Source: Alphaproteobacteria bacterium (GTDB lineage: Bacteria > Pseudomonadota > Alphaproteobacteria > Caulobacterales > Hyphomonadaceae). From it: DNA of 62,161 nucleotides. Under the pieces are notes generated by a model. It did no database searches, was not told the origin of the DNA, and saw only the letters and a list, made by a program, of their open reading frames with translations. The DNA is taken from assembly GCA_018222605.1 (NCBI GenBank), contig JAAEZZ010000014.1, positions 1-62,161 of the forward strand, given 5' to 3'. The position numbers were made by a program, and so were the translations under genes. Positions 8,818-16,054 of the stretch are shown here, piece after piece (the first letter of the stretch is position 1; each line of letters starts with the position of its first letter).

Positions 8818-8837
8818 TTCACACAACAGTTTGTGAA
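8818..8837. promoter_or_regulatory. inverted repeat between divergent GMC and PilZ genes
   Basis: TTCACA (8818-8823), 8 bp, TGTGAA (8832-8837), a perfect dyad. It sits in the 149-bp divergent intergenic region, 55 nt upstream of the GMC start and 75 nt before the PilZ start, so it could control either gene. It resembles no operator that I can name with confidence. Confidence 0.4.
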
Positions 8838-8911
8838 TGAAACTCCTGTAAGTAAAGCGTTGTGTGGGGGAAGATGAATGCGAGGCCAGGAGGCCTACAG
8901 GAGTGAAGTTT

Positions 8912-9514
8912 ATGTCTGCACCCCAGCTGTCCATGACGCACAGCCCTTTGGCGGAATCTGAACGGGACCGTCGTCAACACGAGCGGATCGACCTTGAGAT
9001 CGGCGGCTGTTATCTCGACGAGGAAAGTCAGGACCACAAGCTGGTCACGGAGAACCTTTCCTGTTCCGGCGCCTTGATGCGCGCTGCGACCATCCCTTCC
9101 GAGGGATCAAATGTAATTTGTTATTTCGACGATCTCGGCCGTGTTGCCGCGACAGTGGTGCGCACGTCTGAAGATGGCTTTGCCGTCCAGTTCAATGTCG
9201 TACCGCACAAGCGCGAGAAACTGGCCAATCGCCTGTCCTGGCTGGCCAATAAGGGCGAGCATGAACTGCCGGAAGAGCGCACAGCCCCGCGCTATCCGAC
9301 AAGCGGACACGCCCAGGTCATTCGCAAGAACGGCCAGCATCTGGCCTGCAATGTCATCGACATATCCCTGACCGGCGCGAGCCTGGAAACTCATGGCGCG
9401 CTGCCCGCCATTGGCGAGATCGTGATCGCCGGCAACCTTCAGGGCCGCGTCGTGCGGGTTGGCGAAGGCAATTTCGCCATCAACTTCCTACGCAAGGACG
9501 AAAGAGAAGACTAG
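8912..9514 (+). CDS. tandem PilZ domain protein
   Basis: The 200-residue protein carries two PilZ-like modules. Module one has RRQHER and the second motif as NLSCSG (an N replaces the usual D of DxSxxG). Module two has RTAPRY and DISLTG, both matching the c-di-GMP-binding consensus RxxxR / DxSxxG. The second domain is therefore the likelier ligand binder. No enzymatic domain is attached. The start at 8912 has a good ribosome site (AGGAGTGAAG). PilZ proteins relay c-di-GMP levels to motility, adhesion or polysaccharide machinery; no such target gene adjoins. Confidence 0.85.
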   Translation: MSAPQLSMTHSPLAESERDRRQHERIDLEIGGCYLDEESQDHKLVTENLSCSGALMRAATIPSEGSNVICYFDDLGRVAATVVRTSEDGFAVQFNVVPHKREKLANRLSWLANKGEHELPEERTAPRYPTSGHAQVIRKNGQHLACNVIDISLTGASLETHGALPAIGEIVIAGNLQGRVVRVGEGNFAINFLRKDERED

Positions 9515-9527
9515 CGCCCAGCCGCGT

Positions 9528-10058
9528 TCAGTCGATCCGTTTCAAGCTGCCGCGATGCCGCTTCCAGTTTTCCACATAGTGGACTGCTGACATCTTTATC
9601 ACCTGGATCTGGTGGTCGGAAATTTCCTTCACAACCTTCCCCGGCGCTCCCATCACAAGGGAGTTGTCCGGGATTTCTTTACCTTCCGGAATCAGGGCGT
9701 GCGCCCCGATGATGCAATTCTTACCGATCTTTGCATTGTTCAGGATCGTGGAGCCGATACCGATCAGCGTTTCTTCACCAATCGTACAACCATGCAGCAT
9801 CACCATATGGCCAACCGTGACATTTGCCCCGATTGTCAGCGGGCATCCGACATCAGTGTGAAGCACGCTGCCATCCTGAATGTTGGTATTCTCACCTATC
9901 GTGATCGGGTCATTATCCCCACGCAGGGTGGCACCGTACCAGACTGAGGCATTCTCCTTGAGAATGACATTGCCCATCACCTGGGCGTTTTCAGCCACCC
10001 AGTAATTTCCGCTCTCGGGCAGGGTGGGACGGGCTCCGTCAATTTCGTAGATCGCCAT
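9528..10058 (-). CDS. gamma-carbonic anhydrase-like hexapeptide-repeat protein (YrdA/PaaY family)
   Basis: The 176-residue left-handed beta-helix protein is built of hexapeptide repeats ([52 protein letters not shown]). It keeps the three zinc-ligand histidines of the gamma-class carbonic anhydrase family (His67, His84, His89). YrdA-type proteins bind metal, but many show weak or no carbonic anhydrase activity, so the reaction is uncertain. It converges with the PilZ gene with only 13 bp between stop codons. Confidence 0.87.
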   Translation of the reverse strand: MAIYEIDGARPTLPESGNYWVAENAQVMGNVILKENASVWYGATLRGDNDPITIGENTNIQDGSVLHTDVGCPLTIGANVTVGHMVMLHGCTIGEETLIGIGSTILNNAKIGKNCIIGAHALIPEGKEIPDNSLVMGAPGKVVKEISDHQIQVIKMSAVHYVENWKRHRGSLKRID

Positions 10059-10118
10059 GGGTCTGGGGCCTCCTTATTTTGCAAACGGAATTATTGTTTA
10101 ATCTTCTGATAACCTTGC

Positions 10119-10295
10119 TACACTCTAATCATCAACAGATTCGGAGTTGGAGACGGTCATCACCAGACCTTGTCACACCCCGCCGCCCGGGCGTCCAGCC
10201 CAGGAACTGGCTGCACCGCCCTCGGGGCGTCAGGCCTCTTCTTCCTCCCAGTTTCCACCAAGCCACTGTGCATTTTTGCCAGTGGCTTTTTTCTT
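10119..10295 (+). ncRNA. candidate structured small RNA or leader upstream of phoH, ending in a terminator
   Basis: The 260-bp gap before phoH holds several hairpins in series. These are a self-complementary CGCCCGGGCG (10184-10193), CAGCC/GGCTG (10196-10200/10209-10213), CGCCC/GGGCG (10217-10221/10225-10229), and a terminator-like stem AAGCCACTG/CAGTGGCTT (10260-10268/10280-10288) followed by a T run. A weak promoter, TTGTTT 19 bp TACACT (10094-10124), lies before them. The arrangement suits a small RNA of about 160 nt or an attenuating leader of phoH. I recognise no Rfam family. Confidence 0.4.
10260..10293 (+). terminator. rho-independent terminator 26 nt before phoH start
   Basis: A 9-bp stem AAGCCACTG/CAGTGGCTT with an 11-nt loop is followed by TTTTT. 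A terminator directly in front of a gene on the same strand implies either a separate upstream transcript or conditional read-through into phoH. Confidence 0.7.
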
Positions 10296-10318
10296 GCCCG
10301 CAACCAAGGAGTCCACCC

Positions 10319-11128
10319 ATGGGTAAACGCAATGCAGCGAAGCGTATGAAGCAAGGGTCTGAAGTCAATTTGAACGCCTGGTTCGAGGAAGGCGCCCGCG
10401 GCAAGAGCCCACAATTGCACGCTATTGAAGGCGGCCGGGGCTGGCATCCGGATGATGCTGATGGAAAGCAAACTCATCAGAGGGCGGAAAATGGGCGTAC
10501 CCAGCGTTACCAGAAGACGGTAAAGCCCCGTTCTGAAAACCAAGCCCAGCTGATGAAGGCCATGGACGATCACGCCCTGGTCGCCGCGCTTGGGCCTGCC
10601 GGCACCGGCAAGACCTATCTCGCCATCTGCAAGGCGGTTGAGGCTCTTCAGAAAGGCAAGGTAGCGCGCATCATTCTGTCTCGTCCTGCGGTAGAGGCTG
10701 GCGAGCAGATCGGCTTCCTGCCCGGCGCCATGGAAGACAAGCTCGCGCCCTATCTGCGACCGCTTTATGATGCCCTCTCCGACAGGCTGTCTCCCGGCCA
10801 ATTGAAACACATGCTGGCCGAAGGTGTCATCGAGATCGCCCCGATCGGTTTCATGCGGGGACGTACACTGAATAATGCCTTCATCGTCATCGACGAAGCG
10901 CAGAACTGTACCTATACGCAGTTGAAAATGCTGCTGACGCGCCTTGGCTGGCACTCCACCATGGTCATCACCGGAGACCCGGCGCAAAGCGATCTACTCC
11001 CGGAGTTTTCAGGCCTCGCCAATGCGGCAGAGCGGCTTGAGAAGCTCGGCGGCGCCGCCGTCATCAAGCTCGAAGGCAAGGACGTTGTCCGTCACCCGCT
11101 TGTCCAGGAAATGCTGGACGTATTGTAG
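10319..11128 (+). CDS. phoH: PhoH family P-loop ATPase
   Basis: The 269-residue protein has a charged N-terminal region of about 75 residues and a PhoH ATPase domain. The domain shows Walker A GPAGTGKT (92-99), Walker B FIVIDEAQ (188-195), and STMVITGDPAQSDL (sensor I-like). PhoH proteins are ATPases linked to RNA metabolism and phosphate or stress responses. The short form lacks the KH or PIN domains of longer paralogues. The start at 10319 is supported by AAGGAG; extending the frame upstream to 10079 would translate the hairpin region and is rejected. The gene ends with a strong terminator at 11150-11182. Confidence 0.9.
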   Translation: MGKRNAAKRMKQGSEVNLNAWFEEGARGKSPQLHAIEGGRGWHPDDADGKQTHQRAENGRTQRYQKTVKPRSENQAQLMKAMDDHALVAALGPAGTGKTYLAICKAVEALQKGKVARIILSRPAVEAGEQIGFLPGAMEDKLAPYLRPLYDALSDRLSPGQLKHMLAEGVIEIAPIGFMRGRTLNNAFIVIDEAQNCTYTQLKMLLTRLGWHSTMVITGDPAQSDLLPEFSGLANAAERLEKLGGAAVIKLEGKDVVRHPLVQEMLDVL

Positions 11129-11149
11129 AGTACCCTCGCTCTCCTCCAA

Positions 11150-11182
11150 CCCGCCGGACTTGCCATCCGGCGGGCTTTTTTT
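11150..11182 (+). terminator. rho-independent terminator of phoH
   Basis: CCCGCCGGA (11150-11158) and TCCGGCGGG (11166-11174) form a 9-bp stem with a 7-nt loop, followed by CTTTTTTTA. Confidence 0.92.
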
Positions 11183-11271
11183 ATGCGTATAGCCAGATGT
11201 TCGGCTTTGCCGACCTCACTCCCCTCCTCGCCGCACCGCGTTTGTATGGGAATGGAAGTCAAACTTATTTT

Positions 11272-11290
11272 GATAATGATTATCATTTGC
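11272..11290. promoter_or_regulatory. Fur box
   Basis: GATAATGATTATCATTTGC matches the classical 19-bp Fur consensus at 16 positions and contains the perfect dyad AATGAT-T-ATCATT. Its right end overlaps a possible -35 (TTGCAA, 11287-11292) of a promoter whose -10 is TATAAT (11308-11313, 15-bp spacer). Iron-loaded Fur bound here would block that promoter, which reads toward the methyltransferase gene 120 bp away. Confidence 0.75.
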
Positions 11291-11411
11291 AATTTATGTG
11301 AACGTATTATAATTTGCCATCAAGCTAAAAGTCTCGTGCAAGGCCAACTGGCTTGGGCATACAATAAGAGGGATGTGGGGCCTGGCAGTTCGCAGGGCGC
11401 CACAGGAAAAC

Positions 11412-12284
11412 ATGACCAATACTCAACAAAAGATGCAGAGCGAATACTGGAATACGAGCGGAGCGGAGCGTTGGCAGCGCAATGCCCACCATCTGGAGCA
11501 GGCGCTCTTTCCCTTTTCAGCGGAAATCATCGGTCATATTGCTCCTGCGCCGACAGATAATATTCTGGACATTGGATGTGGAACCGGTGACCTCTCGACG
11601 GATCTGGCGTGCCTGACACCGGATGGCCAGGTTGTGGGTCTCGACATCTCTGCGCCGCTGCTGGAAACAGCACGGAAGCGGAATGCCGATGCGCCGCTGC
11701 CCAACCTCTCCTTCATTCTGGGCGACGCCTCCTCATGGCAGCCAAGCGCCTATGTGGATGCCGTTGTCTCCCGTTTTGGGGTTATGTTCTTCGAACATCC
11801 GGAAGCCGCGTTCGAGAATATTCGCAACATGCTGAAGCCCGGCGGACGCATGGCCTTTGCCGCATGGGCCAGCATGGAGGAGAATGAATGGGTCTCTGCC
11901 CCCCTGAGCGCCGTGCAAGCATATCTGAACGAGGCTCGCCCTGGTCCGCTGCCCGTGCCTGCGCCGAACATGCCCGGCCCCTTTGGCCTGTCTGACCGTA
12001 ACCGGATCGAGCATATCCTGGCCGCTTCCGGCTGGTCTGACATTCTCATTTCGCCCTGGCTCGGCCATCTGGAGTTTCAGGACATGCAAAGCCTGGAAGG
12101 CATCGTGGACTTCATGACCAGTATGGGCGGTGTTGCACGCATGATCGGCAGTGGTTTGATTGAGGCTGATGAAGCGCGTGCAGCTGTGACAGAATTTCTG
12201 ACACCGATCTGGGAAGATGGAACAGCCACCATCTGGCGCGCCAAAGCCTGGATCGTATCCGCCAAAAACCCGGAACCGGAATAA
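11412..12284 (+). CDS. class I SAM-dependent methyltransferase (UbiE/type-11-like), probably Fur-regulated
   Basis: The 290-residue protein shows the AdoMet-binding motif I ILDIGCGTGD (51-60), motif II acidic residue in VVGLDIS, GDASS, and the post-motif FFEHPEAAFENIRNMLKPGGR of type-11/UbiE-like methyltransferases. The C-terminal 120 residues are less conserved and probably fix the substrate, which is unknown. The start at 11412 follows ACAGGAAAAC. The strong Fur box upstream suggests iron-repressed expression, unusual for a stand-alone methyltransferase. No siderophore genes adjoin. Confidence 0.85.
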   Translation: MTNTQQKMQSEYWNTSGAERWQRNAHHLEQALFPFSAEIIGHIAPAPTDNILDIGCGTGDLSTDLACLTPDGQVVGLDISAPLLETARKRNADAPLPNLSFILGDASSWQPSAYVDAVVSRFGVMFFEHPEAAFENIRNMLKPGGRMAFAAWASMEENEWVSAPLSAVQAYLNEARPGPLPVPAPNMPGPFGLSDRNRIEHILAASGWSDILISPWLGHLEFQDMQSLEGIVDFMTSMGGVARMIGSGLIEADEARAAVTEFLTPIWEDGTATIWRAKAWIVSAKNPEPE

Positions 12285-12338
12285 GGCGCCCCCCCTAAGG
12301 GGGATGTGGCATCTTCAGACGCGGGCTAATTTCCATAC

Positions 12339-12770
12339 ATGAAAACACGCATCCTCCTGTCAGCCTTGCTTGGGCTGAGCTTCGCCCTTCCCCTGAACGC
12401 CTCGGCAGAGCCAGCATCAGCGGAAGAAACCACCGCCTTCATCGGCACATGGTCCATCGCCTGGCCGGATGAGTCCGGCGTGATCGTCAACGTGCCGGAC
12501 GTAACATGTGACGCTCCGGCCATGATTGAGCAGGTCGATGAAGACACAATCCATGTCGCAACGCCCGGCGGAGATATGGGCAATTGGGATGTCCGCAGCT
12601 TTGATGGCCGCTTTCCATGGTGGCGCGAAGACGGCCAATCTCTGGTCTCTGAGTGGAAGAGCGAAAGCGCTTTCCTGCTGGCGGGAAAAGATCATACCGG
12701 CATCATGTCCGACTGGGACAATGCGAAACAATGGACGCGCTGCCCGGCCGGAGAAACTGAAAGCGAATAG
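12339..12770 (+). CDS. secreted hypothetical protein
   Basis: The 143-residue protein has a clear signal peptide (MKTRILLSALLG..., cleavage probably after ASA near residue 23). A small tryptophan-rich mature domain follows (IGTWSIAWP, GNWDVRSF, FPWWRED, SEWKSESAF). Two cysteines (VTCDA, TRCPA) could form a disulfide in the periplasm. The pattern of short beta strands with GTW near the start recalls lipocalin-like folds, but that is only a guess. It follows the methyltransferase by 54 bp and may be cotranscribed with it. Confidence 0.65.
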   Translation: MKTRILLSALLGLSFALPLNASAEPASAEETTAFIGTWSIAWPDESGVIVNVPDVTCDAPAMIEQVDEDTIHVATPGGDMGNWDVRSFDGRFPWWREDGQSLVSEWKSESAFLLAGKDHTGIMSDWDNAKQWTRCPAGETESE

Positions 12771-12800
12771 AGCGGCCCTCTTCAGCTGGCGCTGCTGCGT

Positions 12801-12866
12801 CTAGTCGGACAGGTTTGATCGCAGGGACTCGATCTTTGCGATCAGGCCTGCCGATTCCTCAATAGG
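12801..12866 (-). pseudogene. possible C-terminal remnant of a MarR/OhrR-like regulator
   Basis: The minus strand carries a short open frame whose end, EESAGLIAKIESLRSNLSD, resembles the helical C-terminus of MarR/OhrR regulators (which end in ..LR.NL..). It sits where ohrR commonly lies, next to ohr. No winged-helix core is visible upstream in any frame, so at most a degraded tail remains. It could equally be a chance frame. Confidence 0.2.
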
Positions 12867-13011
12867 CATAAATCGGCATGCCGGCCGCCTCGATGGTCTC
12901 GGCGGAACATAGGCGGCTTCGGTCTCCAGCGCCTTGCAAAGGAAAACGCGCACATACAAATAGCACCTACGATTTAATCCCGCGCGATATTCATTTACAA
13001 AGGAAACCAAT

Positions 13012-13446
13012 ATGTCCGTTACAGTCCTCTACGAAACCAAAGCTGTCGCAACAGGTAACCGTGAGGGTGACGGAATGGCTGAAACACTGGACGGCAGCCT
13101 GAAACTGAATCTTGCCGCCCCGAAGGAACTCGGCGGTTCAGGAAATGGCAACAACCCCGAAGAAATATTCGCAGTGGGTTATGCCGCCTGCTTCATCGGG
13201 GCGATGAAAGCGGTCGCAAGCAAAAGCGAGTATTTGAAACTGCCCGCAGATGCAAAAGCAACTGCAACGGTCGGTATCGGTCCGTACTCTGAAGGTGGTT
13301 ATGGCCTGAAAGTGTCGCTGGATGTGTCCCTACCCGGCCTTGAAAAAGCCGCTGCGGAAGAACTGGTCCAGAAGGCCCACGAGGTTTGTCCCTATTCCAA
13401 CGCCACGCGCGGGAATGTTGACATGGAACTCTCCGTATCCGTCTAA
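13012..13446 (+). CDS. ohr: organic hydroperoxide resistance protein
   Basis: The 144-residue OsmC/Ohr fold protein has the two catalytic cysteines, Cys60 in GYAACF and Cys126 in EVCPYSNATRGN. It also has the conserved arginine region near TGNREGDG and the Ohr-type opening VLYETKAVATGNREG. Ohr reduces organic and lipid hydroperoxides through the reactive cysteine pair, typically recycled by lipoylated dihydrolipoamide proteins. The start ATG is preceded by AAAGGAAACCA. The usual regulator OhrR is not present intact nearby. Confidence 0.93.
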   Translation: MSVTVLYETKAVATGNREGDGMAETLDGSLKLNLAAPKELGGSGNGNNPEEIFAVGYAACFIGAMKAVASKSEYLKLPADAKATATVGIGPYSEGGYGLKVSLDVSLPGLEKAAAEELVQKAHEVCPYSNATRGNVDMELSVSV

Positions 13447-13501
13447 ACTTTTCGCCGGAGGCCGTAGCAGCGGCGTCCGGGCCCTCAGCCTGCACCGCAA
13501 A

Positions 13502-15100
13502 TCAGAGCATACGTTCTTTCGTTGCCGTGAAGCGGATGTCCGGATTCTTTTCCTGGGCGTAGCCGACATCCCAGGCATTCTTCGCCAGATAGACCGGCGC
13601 ACCATCGAGATCCGTTCCGCTATAGGATTTGTTCTTGTCGAGAAACGCTTCCAGAAGTTTCGGATCATCACTGCTCATCCAGCGCGCCACATTATAGGGT
13701 GCAGGCTCGAAGACGACTTCCAGATTGTACTCGGCGGCAACGCGCTCGATCATCACTTCGAACTGAAGCTGGCCGACCGCGCCAACAATCATGTCAGACC
13801 CAATGGTTGGTTTGAACAGCTGGGTCACACCCTCTTCCGCCAGACTTTCCAGCGCCTTGCGCAAATGCTTTGCCTTCATCGGATCTTTCACGCGTGCACG
13901 GCGCAACAATTCCGGCGCAAAGTTCGGAATGCCGCCGAACTGAATATCTCCGTTCTCTGACAGACTATCGCCAACGCGCAGCTGGCCATGGTTCGGTACG
14001 CCGATCACATCGCCCGCATAGGCGGTCTCGGCGATCTCGCGATCCTGCGCCAGGAACATCATAGGATTATGGATATTCAGCTGCTTGCCCGCCGTCGTCT
14101 TCAGGCGCATGCCACGCTTGAACTCGCCCGAGCATAGCCGCAGGAAGGCCACGCGGTCGCGGTGGTTCGGGTCCATATTGGCCTGGATCTTGAAGACAAA
14201 GCCAGAGACCGGCTTGTCAGAGGCGTGAATTGTGATCGGCTCACCCTTCTTCTCGGCTTTCTGGTCCCTTGGCGCAGGCGCATATGAGTGTAGGGTACGG
14301 AGCAGTTCAGCAACCCCGAAATGGCGAAGCGCTGATCCGAACACGACCGGCGTCATGTGACCGCCCAGGAAGGCCTCTTCATCAAATTCCGGCAGCAGGC
14401 TGGTCGCCATTTCGGCGCCTTCGCTCAGCTCTGCGAAGACGCTCTCGTCCAGCTCGGCTATCAGCGTATCATCATCGCCTGAAATGCGCATGGCCGGCCC
14501 GATGCGCGGCGCTTCACCGGGTTTGCGCTCAAACTGGCAGAATTCCTGTTTCTTCAGGTCCAGCATGCCCGCGAAGCGCTGACCGCTCGCGGCAGGCCAG
14601 TAAAGTGGCGAAGTATCCAGCTGCAGCTTGTCCTGGATTTCATCCAACAGCGCGATGGGGTCTTGTGCCTCACGGTCCATCTTGTTGATGAAGGTGACAA
14701 TCGGAATGTCACGCAGACGACAAACCTCGAACAGTTTCAAGGTCTGCGGCTCGATACCTTTTGCGGCGTCCAGCACCATGACGGCGCAGTCTGCTGCGGT
14801 CAGTGTGCGATAGGTATCTTCAGAAAAGTCTTCGTGGCCTGGCGTATCGAGCAGATTGAAAACGAGGCCATCAAATTCGAACGTCATGACGGAGGCGGAC
14901 ACCGAGATGCCACGGTCCCGCTCGATCTTCATCCAGTCAGACGTTGTACGGCGGGCTTCGCCGCGCGCGGCCACTTCTCCCGCGGCGCGGATGGCACCGC
15001 CAGCCAGCAACAGGTTTTCCGTCAGCGTCGTCTTACCGGCGTCCGGGTGGGAAATGATGGCAAAGGTGCGCCGCCGGGCGGCTTCCTGTTCATGGGACAT
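13502..15100 (-). CDS. prfC: peptide chain release factor 3
   Basis: The 532-residue translational GTPase shows G1 HPDAGKTT (18-25), G3 LLDTPGHEDFSEDTYR and G4 INKMDREA. It has the RF3-specific continuation (DIQFGGIPNFAPELLRR, VGAVGQLQFEVMIERV, YNLEVVFEPAPYNVARW). RF3 is the class-II release factor that recycles RF1/RF2 from the ribosome after peptide release. Length and motif order match the family. It is the last of four minus-strand genes (histidine kinase, DUF1491, small hypothetical, prfC) with 60-90 bp gaps. Confidence 0.96.
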   Translation of the reverse strand: MSHEQEAARRRTFAIISHPDAGKTTLTENLLLAGGAIRAAGEVAARGEARRTTSDWMKIERDRGISVSASVMTFEFDGLVFNLLDTPGHEDFSEDTYRTLTAADCAVMVLDAAKGIEPQTLKLFEVCRLRDIPIVTFINKMDREAQDPIALLDEIQDKLQLDTSPLYWPAASGQRFAGMLDLKKQEFCQFERKPGEAPRIGPAMRISGDDDTLIAELDESVFAELSEGAEMATSLLPEFDEEAFLGGHMTPVVFGSALRHFGVAELLRTLHSYAPAPRDQKAEKKGEPITIHASDKPVSGFVFKIQANMDPNHRDRVAFLRLCSGEFKRGMRLKTTAGKQLNIHNPMMFLAQDREIAETAYAGDVIGVPNHGQLRVGDSLSENGDIQFGGIPNFAPELLRRARVKDPMKAKHLRKALESLAEEGVTQLFKPTIGSDMIVGAVGQLQFEVMIERVAAEYNLEVVFEPAPYNVARWMSSDDPKLLEAFLDKNKSYSGTDLDGAPVYLAKNAWDVGYAQEKNPDIRFTATKERML

Positions 15101-15170
15101 GGAAATTCAGGCTCTTTCGTATTCGGCAGAGCCCCTAGCCCATTTGAGCTGGCGATTGAAGGGCTGTCGC

Positions 15171-15545
15171 TCAGGCAGCGGCTGGCCAGATCTCGCCCAT
15201 ATCCGGCGCCTTGCCTTCCCGGTGGTGGCGTTCGCGCAGCGAAGCCAAGATGGTTTCCGGCAGAATGGTCAGGCGCGGCTCTGAGACTTTGCCGTCAAAG
15301 GCCGGAAACAACGCCGCATTGGCACCTGTCTTGGAAATGATCAGAGAGCCCAGATCCTGCAGCAGGCTGTCTTCAAGACGGATGCCTTCCTTCACATGCT
15401 CGGCCACAACGCGGCTCGCAAAGGCCAGCGCTTCGCGCGCCCGCATGCCATATGGGTCACCGCAGCCGAGAGACTTCCAGCATTTGGCAAGGTGCATTTC
15501 GGGTATGTCGATCTCGGCGATCTGATCATTCATCAGAAACAGCAT
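15171..15545 (-). CDS. conserved hypothetical protein
   Basis: The 124-residue soluble protein is not recognised. It contains CWKSLGCGDPYGMRAREALAF near the N-terminus, a helical middle (ASRVVAEHVKEGIRLEDSLLQDLGSLI) and a C-terminal KVSEPRLTILPETILASLRERHH. Two cysteines lie close together, but no metal motif is evident. The start may be the ATG at 15545 or the second ATG at 15533; neither has a strong ribosome site. It lies between DUF1491 and prfC on the same strand. Confidence 0.6.
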   Translation of the reverse strand: MLFLMNDQIAEIDIPEMHLAKCWKSLGCGDPYGMRAREALAFASRVVAEHVKEGIRLEDSLLQDLGSLIISKTGANAALFPAFDGKVSEPRLTILPETILASLRERHHREGKAPDMGEIWPAAA

Positions 15546-15637
15546 GATTGGCGCGCCCCAGCTTTGGTTCTCTACACGCTGAAGCTGCCGTCACACGGTT
15601 AACAACGGCTTACCATTGGTTAAAGACTTCTGTGAAA

Positions 15638-15994
15638 TTACTGCGACTGCGAGCCTTCGACATCCTCTGTCAGGAAGTGGCGGCCCTGCCGGTCTTCAAT
15701 CTCGATGACCCAGAGGTCCCGGTCCCGCTCGCGCGCTTTCTTCACATAGGCATCAACATCCCGCTCCTCCGGCCCGATGCCCTGCACGATGAGATCCAGG
15801 AAGATGCGCTCGCCCTCCATGTTCATGCTTGGGCTGTAGACCGCTGCCGTACCGTCCAGCCGGGCCACCTTGACCAGTACATCCCCGCGATGCTCGTCCC
15901 CTGCCTGCACGACAAAGGCCGACGCACCGCCGACTTCGACCCGCCGGATCAGCGCATCGACCCATAGCTTTGTGGGCAATCTTTCCATCATCAT
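15638..15994 (-). CDS. DUF1491 family protein
   Basis: The protein is about 118 residues and matches the alphaproteobacterial DUF1491 family. It begins MMMERLPTKLWVDALIRRVE, followed by FVVQAGDEHRGDVLVKV and ERDRDLWVIEIEDRQGRHFL. Function is unknown. The start at 15994 has AGGAATTCTCGC before it; three ATG codons in a row make the exact start ambiguous by two residues. Confidence 0.8.
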   Translation of the reverse strand: MMMERLPTKLWVDALIRRVEVGGASAFVVQAGDEHRGDVLVKVARLDGTAAVYSPSMNMEGERIFLDLIVQGIGPEERDVDAYVKKARERDRDLWVIEIEDRQGRHFLTEDVEGSQSQ

Positions 15995-16054
15995 GCGAGA
16001 ATTCCTGTGTGTTGTCGGCAGGAGCATACGCTCCGCTTGCAGCAAGCAGAATAC

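Noticed and set aside
12291..12303. CCCCC-TAA-GGGGG hairpin after the methyltransferase gene
   Set aside because: The stem is only 5 bp with a 3-nt loop and no T run, so it is too weak to call a terminator.
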